A DNA stretch of 16,598 bases. It comes from Opitutales bacterium (lineage in GTDB: Bacteria > Verrucomicrobiota > Verrucomicrobiia > Opitutales > T3Sed10-336). The position numbers were made by a program, and so were the translations under genes. Below, piece after piece: positions 9,201 to 16,556 of the stretch. The notes under the pieces were generated by a model that was given only the letters and a program-made list of their open reading frames with translations, did not search any database and was not told the origin of the DNA. Within the stretch, counting starts at the first letter, position 1. Each line of letters opens with the position of its first letter. The stretch is taken from the NCBI GenBank assembly GCA_007132315.1, contig SLOW01000322.1:1-16598 (forward strand). Reading direction: 5' to 3'.

Positions 9201-9985
9201 AGGGCGACAAAAAGCGGAAGAAAAAGGCGCAGGGTGAACGTCCTCCCATGACCGATGAAGACCGGGCCGCGATGGATGAGACCGATTGGGACGCCGTGAA
9301 GAGGGAGATCGACGCCGCGCGTTCCCGTATCCACTCGATGGGGCCGGTGAATCTGGTGGCGATCGAGGAATACGCCGAGTTGAAGGAACGACACGAGTTT
9401 TTACATACACAGCACGCGGATCTGGTTGAATCGCGGGACGAACTGCTGCGGGCGATCGATGACATCAACGAGCGCTCCACGACCCGCTTCCGAGAAATTT
9501 TCGAGCAGATCAAAAAGAACTTCACGTACACCTTCCAGAACCTGTTCGCAGGCGGCAAGGCGACGCTGGAACTTCTGGAATCGGAGGATCCGCTGGAGGC
9601 GGGTATCGACATCGTCGCCCAGCCTCCAGGTACCAAGCTGAAGGGAATCGTCCTGCTGTCAGGAGGACAGAAAACGATGACGGCCGTCGCGCTGCTTTTC
9701 GCGATCTACATGGTCAAACCGAGTCCGTTTTGTGTTCTGGACGAACTGGACGCGCCCCTCGACGAAGCGAATATCGGCCGCTTCACCGGCATGCTCAAGG
9801 AATTCACCCGGGATTCCCAATTTCTGATCATCACCCATAACAAACGCACCATATCCGAAGCCCAGGCGATCTTCGGCGTGACGATGGAAGAAAAAGGCGT
9901 ATCCAAAGTCGTCTCCATGCGTTTCAACAACGACAGAAAACGCGCCGAACCTGAATCCGCCGCCGCCCCCGCCTTCGCCGGTTGA
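6248..9985 (+). CDS. smc: Chromosome segregation ATPase SMC
   Basis: SMC dimers with ScpA/ScpB organise and individualise newly replicated chromosomes. The protein has 1245 residues, longer than the usual 1150-1190. The start HLRELRANGFKSFAD is canonical. Walker A GPNGCGKSN is at 31-39, and an N-terminal coiled coil spans roughly 170-500. A hinge domain lies at about 510-675, ending with RRGLLFGG near 659-666. A second coiled coil follows to about 955, with the C-terminal head motif GPVNLVAIEEY from 1032. ABC signature LSGGQ is at 1137-1141 and Walker B LDELDAP has D1165 and catalytic E1166. Extra length comes partly from a charged insert at about 961-1012. No Shine-Dalgarno is visible, and the 19-nt gap suggests cotranscription with zwf-opcA. 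ScpA/ScpB are not in the window. Confidence 0.98.
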   Translation: MHLRELRANGFKSFADATRLSFDRGVTAIVGPNGCGKSNIADAIRWVLGEQSAKALRGGKMQDVIFEGTDQRKPVQLCEVTLVFTECEALLGEGYHEVEITRRVSRDGQSDYFLNGKACRLKDIQRIFMDTGIGRSSYSIMAQGQIDQILSSNPVERRAIFEEAAGITKYKSQRREALNKLKLVEGNLARLTDVLDEVKRQINSLRRQASKALRYKKIRHRLEKLDLAYNGFQYSRLHEELTALEDKVKGLETEVAGEAKQVENDEAAIDERKVERSALNTKLQEVQQAVFDLRSRQEQAENAVRLAGARREDFAGRLEEARSEIRRMEGELRETDQEAAGSAQSKEQQRDVVAESDRLFQEKEKEVRSVQERLNGEEERLATEKRNLLRAENDVTGLRSKTSEMELSLKSDEVRTSGLEEEIASLKDETQKADENLQRVAREMEEADKVQTNAQQELEEARSQVGAGREAYRAKQAEIQAADRSLAQNNARLRLLQQLQEKLEGFSEGAKALLQGKLNEALPEGAACSPVTAGIQVRDGYARSLETLLGTAVDSVAVGDPAVALSVIDALEQRKLGKACLAFSPPGAPAGPNELPAGILPATELFSVEGDREDHPLKAILGRSFYAEDAGAFLKFWKDHPDFDFLNVVTAKGELIDRRGLLFGGVLKGRENSILQREAEIRELKKVISSEQEKHTRLKQEAETLQAELEQAENRVERSHEQVREAGGKKSSLQAERDSARRAREELVNRRDRMEKELAQIQQRRTAARKDFESLKEKLAGAEKVFQQHKDAIAAGEKRIQEIRGELEEKREKLSEVRFDLAQKKQRLEMLDRGLSEMETRKQELKKGLEHRREEIRRFERQIGELDQERVERKEEGSKLEKELQAARERVESVRKEYASVEETISSAEKKLHDQRAELDKKRGELNQLQVKQAERRSRREYLLEEIQREYEVNLPEVDWRECLWRSEEEPAGSHPLELDDEQEEGDKKRKKKAQGERPPMTDEDRAAMDETDWDAVKREIDAARSRIHSMGPVNLVAIEEYAELKERHEFLHTQHADLVESRDELLRAIDDINERSTTRFREIFEQIKKNFTYTFQNLFAGGKATLELLESEDPLEAGIDIVAQPPGTKLKGIVLLSGGQKTMTAVALLFAIYMVKPSPFCVLDELDAPLDEANIGRFTGMLKEFTRDSQFLIITHNKRTISEAQAIFGVTMEEKGVSKVVSMRFNNDRKRAEPESAAAPAFAG

Positions 9986-10020
9986 CCTTTATTCCGGGAC
10001 CGCATTTCCGTTACCTGAAG

Positions 10021-10284
10021 GGCGGTGCTCCCGCCTGGATCTGAAATGCATCCTTATTGGTCCCGGAGGGACGGGTGAAAATAGTTCGCATGTGGAATTG
10101 AAATAGTCCCGAAGGGACGGCTGATGGTCTTTTTTTTTCTTGCCTCACGAATGGGGCGCTTCTTAATCGGGAGTAACGGTGGCGGAACGCCGCTGGTTTT
10201 GTTTTTGCAGGTGTCGATTGACGGCTACGACGGGGTTTTGAGAGTATGAGGCGAGTGTTCGACTTCCTCGGCCCGCACGGGCCG
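10021..10284. repeat. Intergenic cluster of short hairpins, including a duplicated GTCCC/GGGAC unit
   Basis: Five short perfect or near-perfect inverted repeats lie in the gene-free region after smc. They are GGCGG-TGCTC-CCGCC (10021-10035), GTCCC-GGA-GGGAC (10060-10072), GTCCC-GAA-GGGAC (10106-10118), GTGGCG-GAA-CGCCGC (10179-10193, with one G-T wobble) and CGGCCC-GCAC-GGGCCG (10269-10284). The second and third are copies of one unit 46 nt apart, and both are followed by GG, one base, then TGA. The set resembles dispersed intergenic repeats more than a single terminator. No protein reading in this stretch is convincing on either strand. A structured RNA is an alternative. Confidence 0.6.
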
Positions 10285-10315
10285 CTACTCGTCCGGTGGG
10301 CCGGGAATTGTTTGA

Positions 10316-10601
10316 TCATCGTTGGAAGGAACTCAGGATGGGAGGTGTGCGATTCTTATGGAAAGCCGTATTCGGGTGGAGGCCGATGTCGCCTTTGTCT
10401 TTTACTACGGGTTCAATGAATCGATGCCAGGCGAGGAAGGGCTCTCCTTCACGGCGGCCACCTATGATCTTCGGCCGGACCTTACCCGAACTGGCGGACG
10501 TGACGCGCGTTTGGCTTGAGTTCAACGCGCCTGAGGATATTTACAAAGGCGGATTCAGTTTTATTCGCGAACAATGGGCGAAGCATTCGTCCACCTCTTA
10601 A
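10316..10601 (+). pseudogene. Possible frameshifted gene remnant
   Basis: Two adjoining frames look protein-like, but neither is complete. The frame running from 10316 reads RVEADVAFVFYYGFNESM and GLSFTAATYDLRPDL with mostly G or C at third codon positions. It then degrades after about 10490 and stops near 10519. From about 10490 a different frame continues with ELADVTRVWLEFNAPED and YKGGFSFIREQW to a stop at 10599-10601. The pattern suggests a decayed gene or an assembly error that broke a small protein. I do not recognise the family, and no start codon or ribosome site is convincing. It ends 16 nt before the ThuA-like gene. Chance coding-like sequence in GC-rich DNA remains possible. Confidence 0.3.
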
Positions 10602-10605
10602 CAAT

Positions 10606-10609
10606 AGGA
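10606..10609 (+). promoter_or_regulatory. Ribosome binding site AGGA choosing the start at 10618
   Basis: AGGA lies 8 nt before the ATG at 10618 but only 2 nt before the in-frame ATG at 10612, so it supports the second ATG as the start of the ThuA-like gene. It is one of the few recognisable Shine-Dalgarno sequences in the window. Confidence 0.5.
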
Positions 10610-10617
10610 CTATGAAC

Positions 10618-11607
10618 ATGAGAATACACTCGAGTCGGAGCGTGACACGCTTGAAAAAGATCGCAGGACTAACCGCTGTCGCCATGATGTGCGGCGGGCT
10701 GTTTATGAATCCACCCCACTCCCAGGCCTCGGAGGCTCCCGCCGGTGAGGGTCTTCATATTGTATTCGTGACCGGTGATGAAGAATACCGGTCGGAAGAA
10801 ACGATGCCGATGCTGGCCCGGATATTGAAGAACCGGTACGGGTTTGAGGTGACGGTGCGTTATGCCCTCTCCGATGAGGGCTACATCGATCCGAACCGAG
10901 CCGACAACATTCCTGGCCTGGACGCCTTGAAAGATGCCGATATGATGGTGATGAACACCCGGTTTCGACGGCTTCCGGACGACCAGTTGCGGTACATTGT
11001 CGAATTCGCGGAATCGGGCAAACCCATGGCCGGCTTTCGGACTGCGACCCACGCGTTCCGTTATGGCGGAGATCATCCCAGGAGTGATATGGATAATTCC
11101 TGGCCGAGGGAGGTTTTCGGGCAACAGTGGATCTCGCATTTGGGCGGCGCCAATTCCACTGACGTCCGGGCCATCGAAGAGCGGGCCGAACATCCCGTTC
11201 TTCGCGGCGTGCGCGATTTTCACGCGCGCAGTTGGCTCTACCGCGTTTCGCCTCTCCACGAGAACGCCGAGCCGTTGCTGGTGGGGCAGGCCGTTCGGGG
11301 TGAGGATGCCGGAGGTGAGCTTTTCGACGAACCGCATCCGGTGGCTTGGACGCATCATTACGACGGGAAAGACGGACGCAGCCGCGTCTTTTTCACGACA
11401 CTGGGACATCCCGCCGATTTCTTCGACGAATCCATGCGCCGCCTGGCCCTGAACGGGTTCTTTTGGGCGCTGGGTTTGGAAGACAAGATTCCCAAGGAAG
11501 GGCTCGATGCGGACTTGATCGGCGAGTACGACCCCAACCCGGCCGGTTTCGGCGAGCAGTTCAAGCAGGGGCTTCGGCCCGAGGACATTCCGCTCAAGGT
11601 GGACTGA
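10618..11607 (+). CDS. Exported ThuA-like (trehalose utilisation-type) domain protein
   Basis: A 329-residue protein. Residues 1-38 look like a Sec signal peptide: basic RLKK, then a hydrophobic stretch, then a probable cleavage after SQA. The mature part has the ThuA/glutamine-amidotransferase-like fold pattern: LHIVFVTGDEEYRSEETM (46-63), PMAGFRTATHAFRYGGDH (136-153), HPVAWTHHYDGKDGRSRVFF (240-259) and TTLGHPADFFD (260-270), ending with LALNGFFWALG (276-286). ThuA-like domains are often found in secreted or sugar-related proteins of Verrucomicrobiota and Planctomycetota; catalytic function is generally not known, and the trehalose name should not be taken literally. A second in-frame ATG at 10612 is possible. 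The gene is monocistronic here and converges with exbB, leaving 59 nt between the two stops, where I see no convincing terminator. Confidence 0.85.
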   Translation: MRIHSSRSVTRLKKIAGLTAVAMMCGGLFMNPPHSQASEAPAGEGLHIVFVTGDEEYRSEETMPMLARILKNRYGFEVTVRYALSDEGYIDPNRADNIPGLDALKDADMMVMNTRFRRLPDDQLRYIVEFAESGKPMAGFRTATHAFRYGGDHPRSDMDNSWPREVFGQQWISHLGGANSTDVRAIEERAEHPVLRGVRDFHARSWLYRVSPLHENAEPLLVGQAVRGEDAGGELFDEPHPVAWTHHYDGKDGRSRVFFTTLGHPADFFDESMRRLALNGFFWALGLEDKIPKEGLDADLIGEYDPNPAGFGEQFKQGLRPEDIPLKVD

Positions 11608-11666
11608 CCAGTGTACCGGAAACGAGGATGTTGACGTTGCTTTGATACGCTGTTCTGAGCGCAATG

Positions 11667-12443
11667 CTATTCGGTCGCGGTTTCGTACCCGGCGGGCGAT
11701 TCAGCCACCGCGCACGACGCGGCCAACTCACCCGCCAACGCGTCCACCAACTCCGTCGCCGCCCGGGCCGTCGCGAGCATGCGATTCTCCAGCCGATTGC
11801 GCAGGACGAAGTACGCGATCATGGCCGGAATTCCGATGGTGAGTCCGGTGGCCGTCGTCACCAGGGCCTGGCCGATGTCTCCGGCCAGGAGTTCAGGGCG
11901 TCCCATGCCGCCTGTGGATATCGTCTGAAACGCCCCGATCATGCCGCTGACGGTGCCGAGCAGCCCGATCATCGGAGCGACCGTCGCCACCACGTTGAGG
12001 TAATTGATCCATTGCGCGATACCGCTTTCCTCGTGTTCGAGAGATTCCGCCAGCGATGCTTCGATCTGCGCCTTGTTCGCGTCGGGCTGTTCGGGGCGGG
12101 CTTTCTGGAGTGCGATTTCGAGGCACCTGGACAGGATCCCGGGTGCGGCCGCCAGGTGCTCCCTCACCTGCGGGAGTTCCCGGAATTCCATCAGGGGCTT
12201 CAGTACCGGCGGGGTGCGTTCGCTGAAAAACCGGGGCGCGGCGGTTTCCCGGTGGCAGTGAAACACGAGGAAAAACAGCGCGATCGAACAGGCGGCCAGG
12301 GGGAACATCGCCCAGCCGCCCTGCTGAAGCAGAATCCAGAGACTGATTTCACTTCCGGTTGCGGCGGCGGTTTCATCGGCCCGGAGCATCGAGAAGGGCA
12401 TCAGTGCGAGGGCGACGGCGGGGAGCGTTTGCAAGCGGATCAT
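11667..12443 (-). CDS. exbB: MotA/TolQ/ExbB-family proton channel protein
   Basis: A 258-residue inner-membrane protein. Residues 1-22 resemble a signal peptide. Membrane segments follow at about 44-62 (GWAMFPLAACSIALFFLVF), 145-171 (containing VAPMIGLLGTVSGMIGAF) and 192-215 (containing ALVTTATGLTIGIPAMIAYF). The last two carry the family's conserved TM2/TM3 threonine- and glycine-rich motifs that form the proton path. Family members work with an ExbD/TolR-type partner to power outer-membrane or envelope processes. No such partner is visible: exbB is the last gene of the operon and thuA-like converges 59 nt away. Its ATG overlaps the preceding stop as ATGA, implying translational coupling. 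The cleavable signal-like N-terminus and length favour ExbB over TolQ, but the exact subfamily is uncertain. Confidence 0.85.
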   Translation of the reverse strand: MIRLQTLPAVALALMPFSMLRADETAAATGSEISLWILLQQGGWAMFPLAACSIALFFLVFHCHRETAAPRFFSERTPPVLKPLMEFRELPQVREHLAAAPGILSRCLEIALQKARPEQPDANKAQIEASLAESLEHEESGIAQWINYLNVVATVAPMIGLLGTVSGMIGAFQTISTGGMGRPELLAGDIGQALVTTATGLTIGIPAMIAYFVLRNRLENRMLATARAATELVDALAGELAASCAVAESPAGYETATE

Positions 12444-13477
12444 GATGGATTGCGTTGTTCGGGGTTGGGTTCGATGGATTCGTTGGGAAGCGAGAGCAGG
12501 ATGCGGCGCACGTCCCGGAGCGGAAGATCGAGATTCTCGCGCGGCGGGCGTGAATCCATCTCCAGTTTCTCCGGGGTGATGTCGCCGTCCGACGACCTTT
12601 CCTTTTCTTTCCACAGCGTCCGGTAGTGATCGGCGGCTTCGGCGAGGGCGCTGTCCGGCCACACCAGGCCGCGCTCTTTCATTTCGCTGTACAGATGCGT
12701 TCCCTGGCGGTTTTTTTCCAGAGCGTAACAGGCGCGCAGTGCGGTCGTGTAGGTGTTTTCCAGGTAAGGCATGGAGCGGACGGTGGAAAAGGTGATCGGT
12801 TGGAGCGCGATCCAAAGTGCCTCTTCGGGATCGTCGTCGAGCAACGCTATCTCGGCCAGGATCCACCATCCCAGGGCGGACCGCGCGTAACGTTCCTGCC
12901 GCGAGCACCAGGCGCGGGCCCGTTCGGCGGCGCGTTCGTGCAGATCGAGATCGAGATAGGCGGTGAGAATCAGGGTTTCCATCGCGTCCCGGTGTTCCGC
13001 AGAGGCGAGTCTCCGCGCCAGGCGACGCGCGACGGCGATCGCGTCGATGTCCGCGCCGGTGGAGCGATAGGCGCGGGCCAGCGCGACCAGCGGTTCTTCC
13101 TGTTTTTCGTTGAGTATATCGAGGTAAGCCGAGCGTTGCCGGTAAGCGACTTCGAGCAGTGGAATCGCTTCTACGTACCGACCGTTCTGGTACAATTCCA
13201 TGGAATAGGCTGCCGTTTCCGTTCCCGGAAAGTCGATCGCTTTGATCTCTTCCGTCGCCAGGCGGTACTCGATCTCGCCGCTGCCTTCCCAGAGCAGCAC
13301 CGATACCCGGCCTTTCCGCACCCCGGCCAATTCTCCGGTATAAGTGCGACCGTTGTGCAGCTCCACCGTGGCTTCGCCGCGAAAAGCCGCGGGGGTGCCG
13401 TCGCTCGATGGCGCCCCGGCAACGGCGAGAACGGCGGCGAACAGCAGCCCGACAGGGTTGTGGAGGAGGTGGATCAT
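12440..13477 (-). CDS. Exported protein with beta-type N-terminal domain and helical repeat region
   Basis: A 345-residue protein of unrecognised family. Residues 1-22 form a likely signal peptide (LLFAAVLAVAGA). Residues 33-85 look beta-rich, with ATVELHNGRTYTGELAG (36-52), SVLLWEGSGEIEYRLA (59-74) and EIKAIDFPG (77-85). This is a pattern like small barrel domains that read as 'nG..y.G......I..I.f'. Residues 88-290 are helical with alternating small and aromatic residues, suggestive of degenerate TPR-type repeats (for example YSMELYQNGRYVEAIPLLEV at 91-110). The C-terminal tail (295-345) is charged and proline-rich. It sits between the large TPR protein and exbB, with ATGA overlaps at both ends, so the three are probably made in fixed proportion and act together in the periplasm. 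No Shine-Dalgarno is visible. Confidence 0.75.
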   Translation of the reverse strand: MIHLLHNPVGLLFAAVLAVAGAPSSDGTPAAFRGEATVELHNGRTYTGELAGVRKGRVSVLLWEGSGEIEYRLATEEIKAIDFPGTETAAYSMELYQNGRYVEAIPLLEVAYRQRSAYLDILNEKQEEPLVALARAYRSTGADIDAIAVARRLARRLASAEHRDAMETLILTAYLDLDLHERAAERARAWCSRQERYARSALGWWILAEIALLDDDPEEALWIALQPITFSTVRSMPYLENTYTTALRACYALEKNRQGTHLYSEMKERGLVWPDSALAEAADHYRTLWKEKERSSDGDITPEKLEMDSRPPRENLDLPLRDVRRILLSLPNESIEPNPEQRNPS

Positions 13478-16359
13478 GGCGAGGATTCGGGAGCGGAGGT
13501 TGAGGTTTGGGCCGCGTCGTCGCCCGGCAGTGCGTTTGCCAGGCGCTCGCGGTGCCGTCGGGATTCGTCCGAGAAAGGCAAGGCGTCGAATCTTTCCATG
13601 GTTTCCAGTTCGGCCAGCGTGGCGTGAGCCGATTCGACGTCACCGAGTTCTTCGAAAAGCAGGGCGCTCTGGTAATAGGCCTGTCCGGTGAATTCCGGGT
13701 AGGCGCGAAAAACCGTGTAGATCCTTTGGTAGTAGGCGATCGCTTGTTCCGGTTGGCCTTCGTTCTGATGGATTTCGGCCAGACCGAGGAGCGCGCGGGC
13801 CTGAGGCCGCCCGCGCGCGGCGCGGTTGGCCAGAAGGTCCTCGTAAACCCGGCGGGCGGCGCCGGTCGAGCCGGATTGCCGGAGCAGTCCGGCCTGGAGA
13901 AGACCGGCATCGATCGCCAGGGCGTGTCCGGGTGTATTGGTTTGAAAACGACGCAGCAGCCGGAGGGCTTCCTCGTGGTCGCCTTCGCGCTCGGCGATAC
14001 GGGCGAGTCCGTAATAGGCATACGCCCGCTCGGGGGATTCCGGGAAGTCCTCCAGCAGGCGGCGGAGCAGGCTTTCTCCCGCGCCCAACCGATTGTTCGC
14101 GAGATGATAACCGGCGTGGCCGAGGCACCGGGCGTCGAGTCGGTTCGCCGGAATGGTGTTGGCCAGCTCCAGCAGGAGAGTGTCGGCGGTGCCCGTGCGG
14201 CCAGCGGACCGGCGGCGTTGGGACAACGCGAGAGTCAGGCGGGCGTACCGGGTGGGTTGTTCTTTTCGTTCGGCGCGTTCACGTTCGCTTTCCAGCCACT
14301 TCTCGAAGTCTGATGTCGCCACCAGGATCCGCGCTCGGGCGGGCAGGGTGGCGGCGTCGCGGATGTGGTTCTCCGAAAGCTGGTCGTGTAGATCCGCCAG
14401 GGCCGAGAGGATGGTACCGAATTCACCGGCGTCCCGGTCGTCTCCGAAGTGATCGAGCGTGTCGAGATAGAGATTTAGCGCCGACTCCGGCCGGCCGAGC
14501 CGGACCTGGGCCCAGCCGATCCAGTAGAGGGCCTCGCTGACGCGCGGGAGCGCGTAGCCGGGGCCCGATTCCAAGTGGTTCCGGAAATGCCGGGCCAGAG
14601 TTGCGTATTCGCCCTGGGCACGGAGGGCCTTGCCGATCTGGAAGGTCGCGTACAGGTGCAACGACTCCCTTTCAGCGGGCACCGTGGAATAGATCGCAAT
14701 TGCTTCCTCGAGATCCCCGGCCGCCAAAAGGATATCCCCTTTCAACACCAGCGCTTCGGCGTGGCGTTCGTGCAACGGGTGGTCCTGGGTGAAGGTGCGG
14801 GCCGATTCGAGCGCGGCGACTCCGTCGCCTTTGGCGTACAGAATGACGGCGCGCCGGTACAGGATCTCGCCGGCCATGGGATGATCGGCGTAAGCGTCGG
14901 CGAGTTCATCGATCCGGTTCAGCGCGGTTTCGTAATCGGCCTCGAAAAAATAGGTGAGGGCGTGCCACAGGTCGGCCCGCGTCGTCAGTCCGCTTTCGGC
15001 GAAGGTGTCGCGCGCCTGTTCGAAACTCCCGCGCGCTTCGGAATACTTGTCGAGAAGAGCGAGACAGAATCCCCGGGTGAATGTCCAGCGCTGGGCGAGC
15101 GGGTGATCCGGAAAGCCGTCGATCAGGTCGGTCAGCACGTCGACCGCCTCGGCGTGCCGCCGCTGTTCCCGGTGCGCCTGGGCGATCAGATAAAACGCCC
15201 GGGGAGCGAGTTCGCTGTCCGCGTAACGCGCGGTGTGGTTCCGGGCGATGGTCAGGGCTTCCTCCCATTCTTCAAGATCCTGCGCGGCCAGGATCCAATG
15301 GTAGTGCCCCTGTTCCCGCACGTCGGCGGGCATGGAGTCATCCAGGGCGATTGCTTCGAATACGAGCCACGCCTCCCGGGGCCGGCCGCCGAACAGAAAG
15401 GCCCGGCCTTTGCGCAGTTTCCAAGCGGGCGTGTGGTCCGGGGTTTCCCGCAGTGTGCGGATGCGTTCCGATTCTCGTTCGGGTTGGGCGGACCCCGGTG
15501 TGGACAACGGGCCGCGATTCCTGCGATCCCGCATGCGCTCTTCGTAGGCGGCGATCAATTGCCGGCGGGGCAGCACCAGCCGGTAGGCACGCAGGGCTTC
15601 CCGGTGACGATCCTCTTTCATCAACCTGTCGCCGAGTTGGAGGGCTGCGGCGGACAGCGCGGAGAGATTCCGGGTGGCTTCGAGATTCCACGGGAAATCG
15701 AGGAGCAGCAGACGGGCGAATTCCGTTCCTCCGGCATCGAGCGCGCGGCGGGCGCCCGTCAGGCGTGCCCGTTGCCGCGCCTCTTCGGGGGCGTCGGATT
15801 CCGCGAACGTTCGCAGCAGGGCTTCCGCTTCCTCCCGGCGGGACAGCTCAAAGAGAATCTCCACCCGTTGGAGGATGGAAAGCGTCGCTTCGGGACGATC
15901 CGGGTAGTGGGTGTTGTAGGTTTCGAAATAGCCCAACGCTTCTTCCACCCGCCCCGCCCGACGGTTGGCCAGGGCTGTGTGATAGAGAACAAAGGCGTTC
16001 GGTCGGCCGTCTTCCGAAAAATGCTCCAGGTACCCCTCCAAAGTCTCCACCGCCGCGGCGGGCGCCCCGCTTTGCAGTTGGGCGTAACCCCGCAACGGCA
16101 GTATTCGCCTGAGGAATCCGCGTTCACGCAGACGCGGATCGTCCCCGTGCCGTTCTTTGATCGCGGCGAAACGATCGGCCGCCCGGGCGTAACGGCTGGC
16201 CGAAAACGCCTCGACCGCTTCGTGTAACAGAACGTCCAGCGACTCCGTATCCGGCTGCGCCGCGAGCGGTCCCGCCGCCAAGGCACAAACCAGCGCGGCC
16301 CCGCCGACGGGTAGCCGCCACGAACGCGGGGAAGGGGTTGTCGGAAAACAAAAGGGCAT
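13474..16359 (-). CDS. Large exported tetratricopeptide-repeat protein
   Basis: A 961-residue protein from the ATG at 16359; an upstream in-frame ATG at 16461 would bury the signal peptide behind 34 unlikely residues. Residues 1-35 form a Sec signal peptide (RLPVGGAALVCALAAGPLAA, then QPD). The remainder is almost entirely TPR-like helical repeats. Clear examples are AFSASRYARAADRFAAIKER near 51-70, repeats around 350-425 (HREQRRHAEAVDVLTDLID), around 783-805 (EREGDHEEALRLLRRF) and near 850-920 (NEGQPEQAIAYYQRIY). No enzyme domain is seen, and the C-terminal tail is Ser/Thr/Pro-rich. TPR solenoids act as protein-binding scaffolds, so this could be the periplasmic scaffold of the ExbB complex, which is inference. 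Its stop overlaps the next gene as ATGA. Confidence 0.88.
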   Translation of the reverse strand: MPFCFPTTPSPRSWRLPVGGAALVCALAAGPLAAQPDTESLDVLLHEAVEAFSASRYARAADRFAAIKERHGDDPRLRERGFLRRILPLRGYAQLQSGAPAAAVETLEGYLEHFSEDGRPNAFVLYHTALANRRAGRVEEALGYFETYNTHYPDRPEATLSILQRVEILFELSRREEAEALLRTFAESDAPEEARQRARLTGARRALDAGGTEFARLLLLDFPWNLEATRNLSALSAAALQLGDRLMKEDRHREALRAYRLVLPRRQLIAAYEERMRDRRNRGPLSTPGSAQPERESERIRTLRETPDHTPAWKLRKGRAFLFGGRPREAWLVFEAIALDDSMPADVREQGHYHWILAAQDLEEWEEALTIARNHTARYADSELAPRAFYLIAQAHREQRRHAEAVDVLTDLIDGFPDHPLAQRWTFTRGFCLALLDKYSEARGSFEQARDTFAESGLTTRADLWHALTYFFEADYETALNRIDELADAYADHPMAGEILYRRAVILYAKGDGVAALESARTFTQDHPLHERHAEALVLKGDILLAAGDLEEAIAIYSTVPAERESLHLYATFQIGKALRAQGEYATLARHFRNHLESGPGYALPRVSEALYWIGWAQVRLGRPESALNLYLDTLDHFGDDRDAGEFGTILSALADLHDQLSENHIRDAATLPARARILVATSDFEKWLESERERAERKEQPTRYARLTLALSQRRRSAGRTGTADTLLLELANTIPANRLDARCLGHAGYHLANNRLGAGESLLRRLLEDFPESPERAYAYYGLARIAEREGDHEEALRLLRRFQTNTPGHALAIDAGLLQAGLLRQSGSTGAARRVYEDLLANRAARGRPQARALLGLAEIHQNEGQPEQAIAYYQRIYTVFRAYPEFTGQAYYQSALLFEELGDVESAHATLAELETMERFDALPFSDESRRHRERLANALPGDDAAQTSTSAPESSP

Positions 16360-16556
16360 CGGGATCCAGGGTTGAAAGCGAAAGAAACCGGAGCCAAGCT
16401 TGAACAAGGAACCCTTCTCTGAAAAGAAAAAAGTATTCGCCGCGACGAATTCGCCGCCCATTCGCTTTGCGCTTGATTTCAGAAGCCCCCGGAGTTTTAG
16501 TTCCCACCATCCGGGATCCGGCGTTGCCCAACCCGCGACGCCGCCAACGCGGGCGT

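Noticed and set aside
10106..10138. Possible rho-independent terminator: GTCCC/GGGAC hairpin and a run of nine T at 10130-10138
   Set aside because: The T run starts 11 nt after the stem rather than directly after it, and the same stem occurs as a repeat copy without a T run at 10060-10072.
10011..10319. 102-codon open frame on the minus strand after smc
   Set aside because: It is made of the hairpin repeats, is very basic and proline-rich, and has no ribosome site.
12444..14021. In-frame 5' extension of exbB to 14021
   Set aside because: The added residues are out-of-frame readings of the TPR and middle genes, rich in Arg/Pro/Ser. The signal-like start at 12443 with its ATGA overlap is far better.
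14575..16227. Open frame of about 550 codons on the plus strand opposite the TPR gene
   Set aside because: Antisense shadow of the TPR protein; composition is Gly/Arg/Pro-rich with no domain-like pattern.
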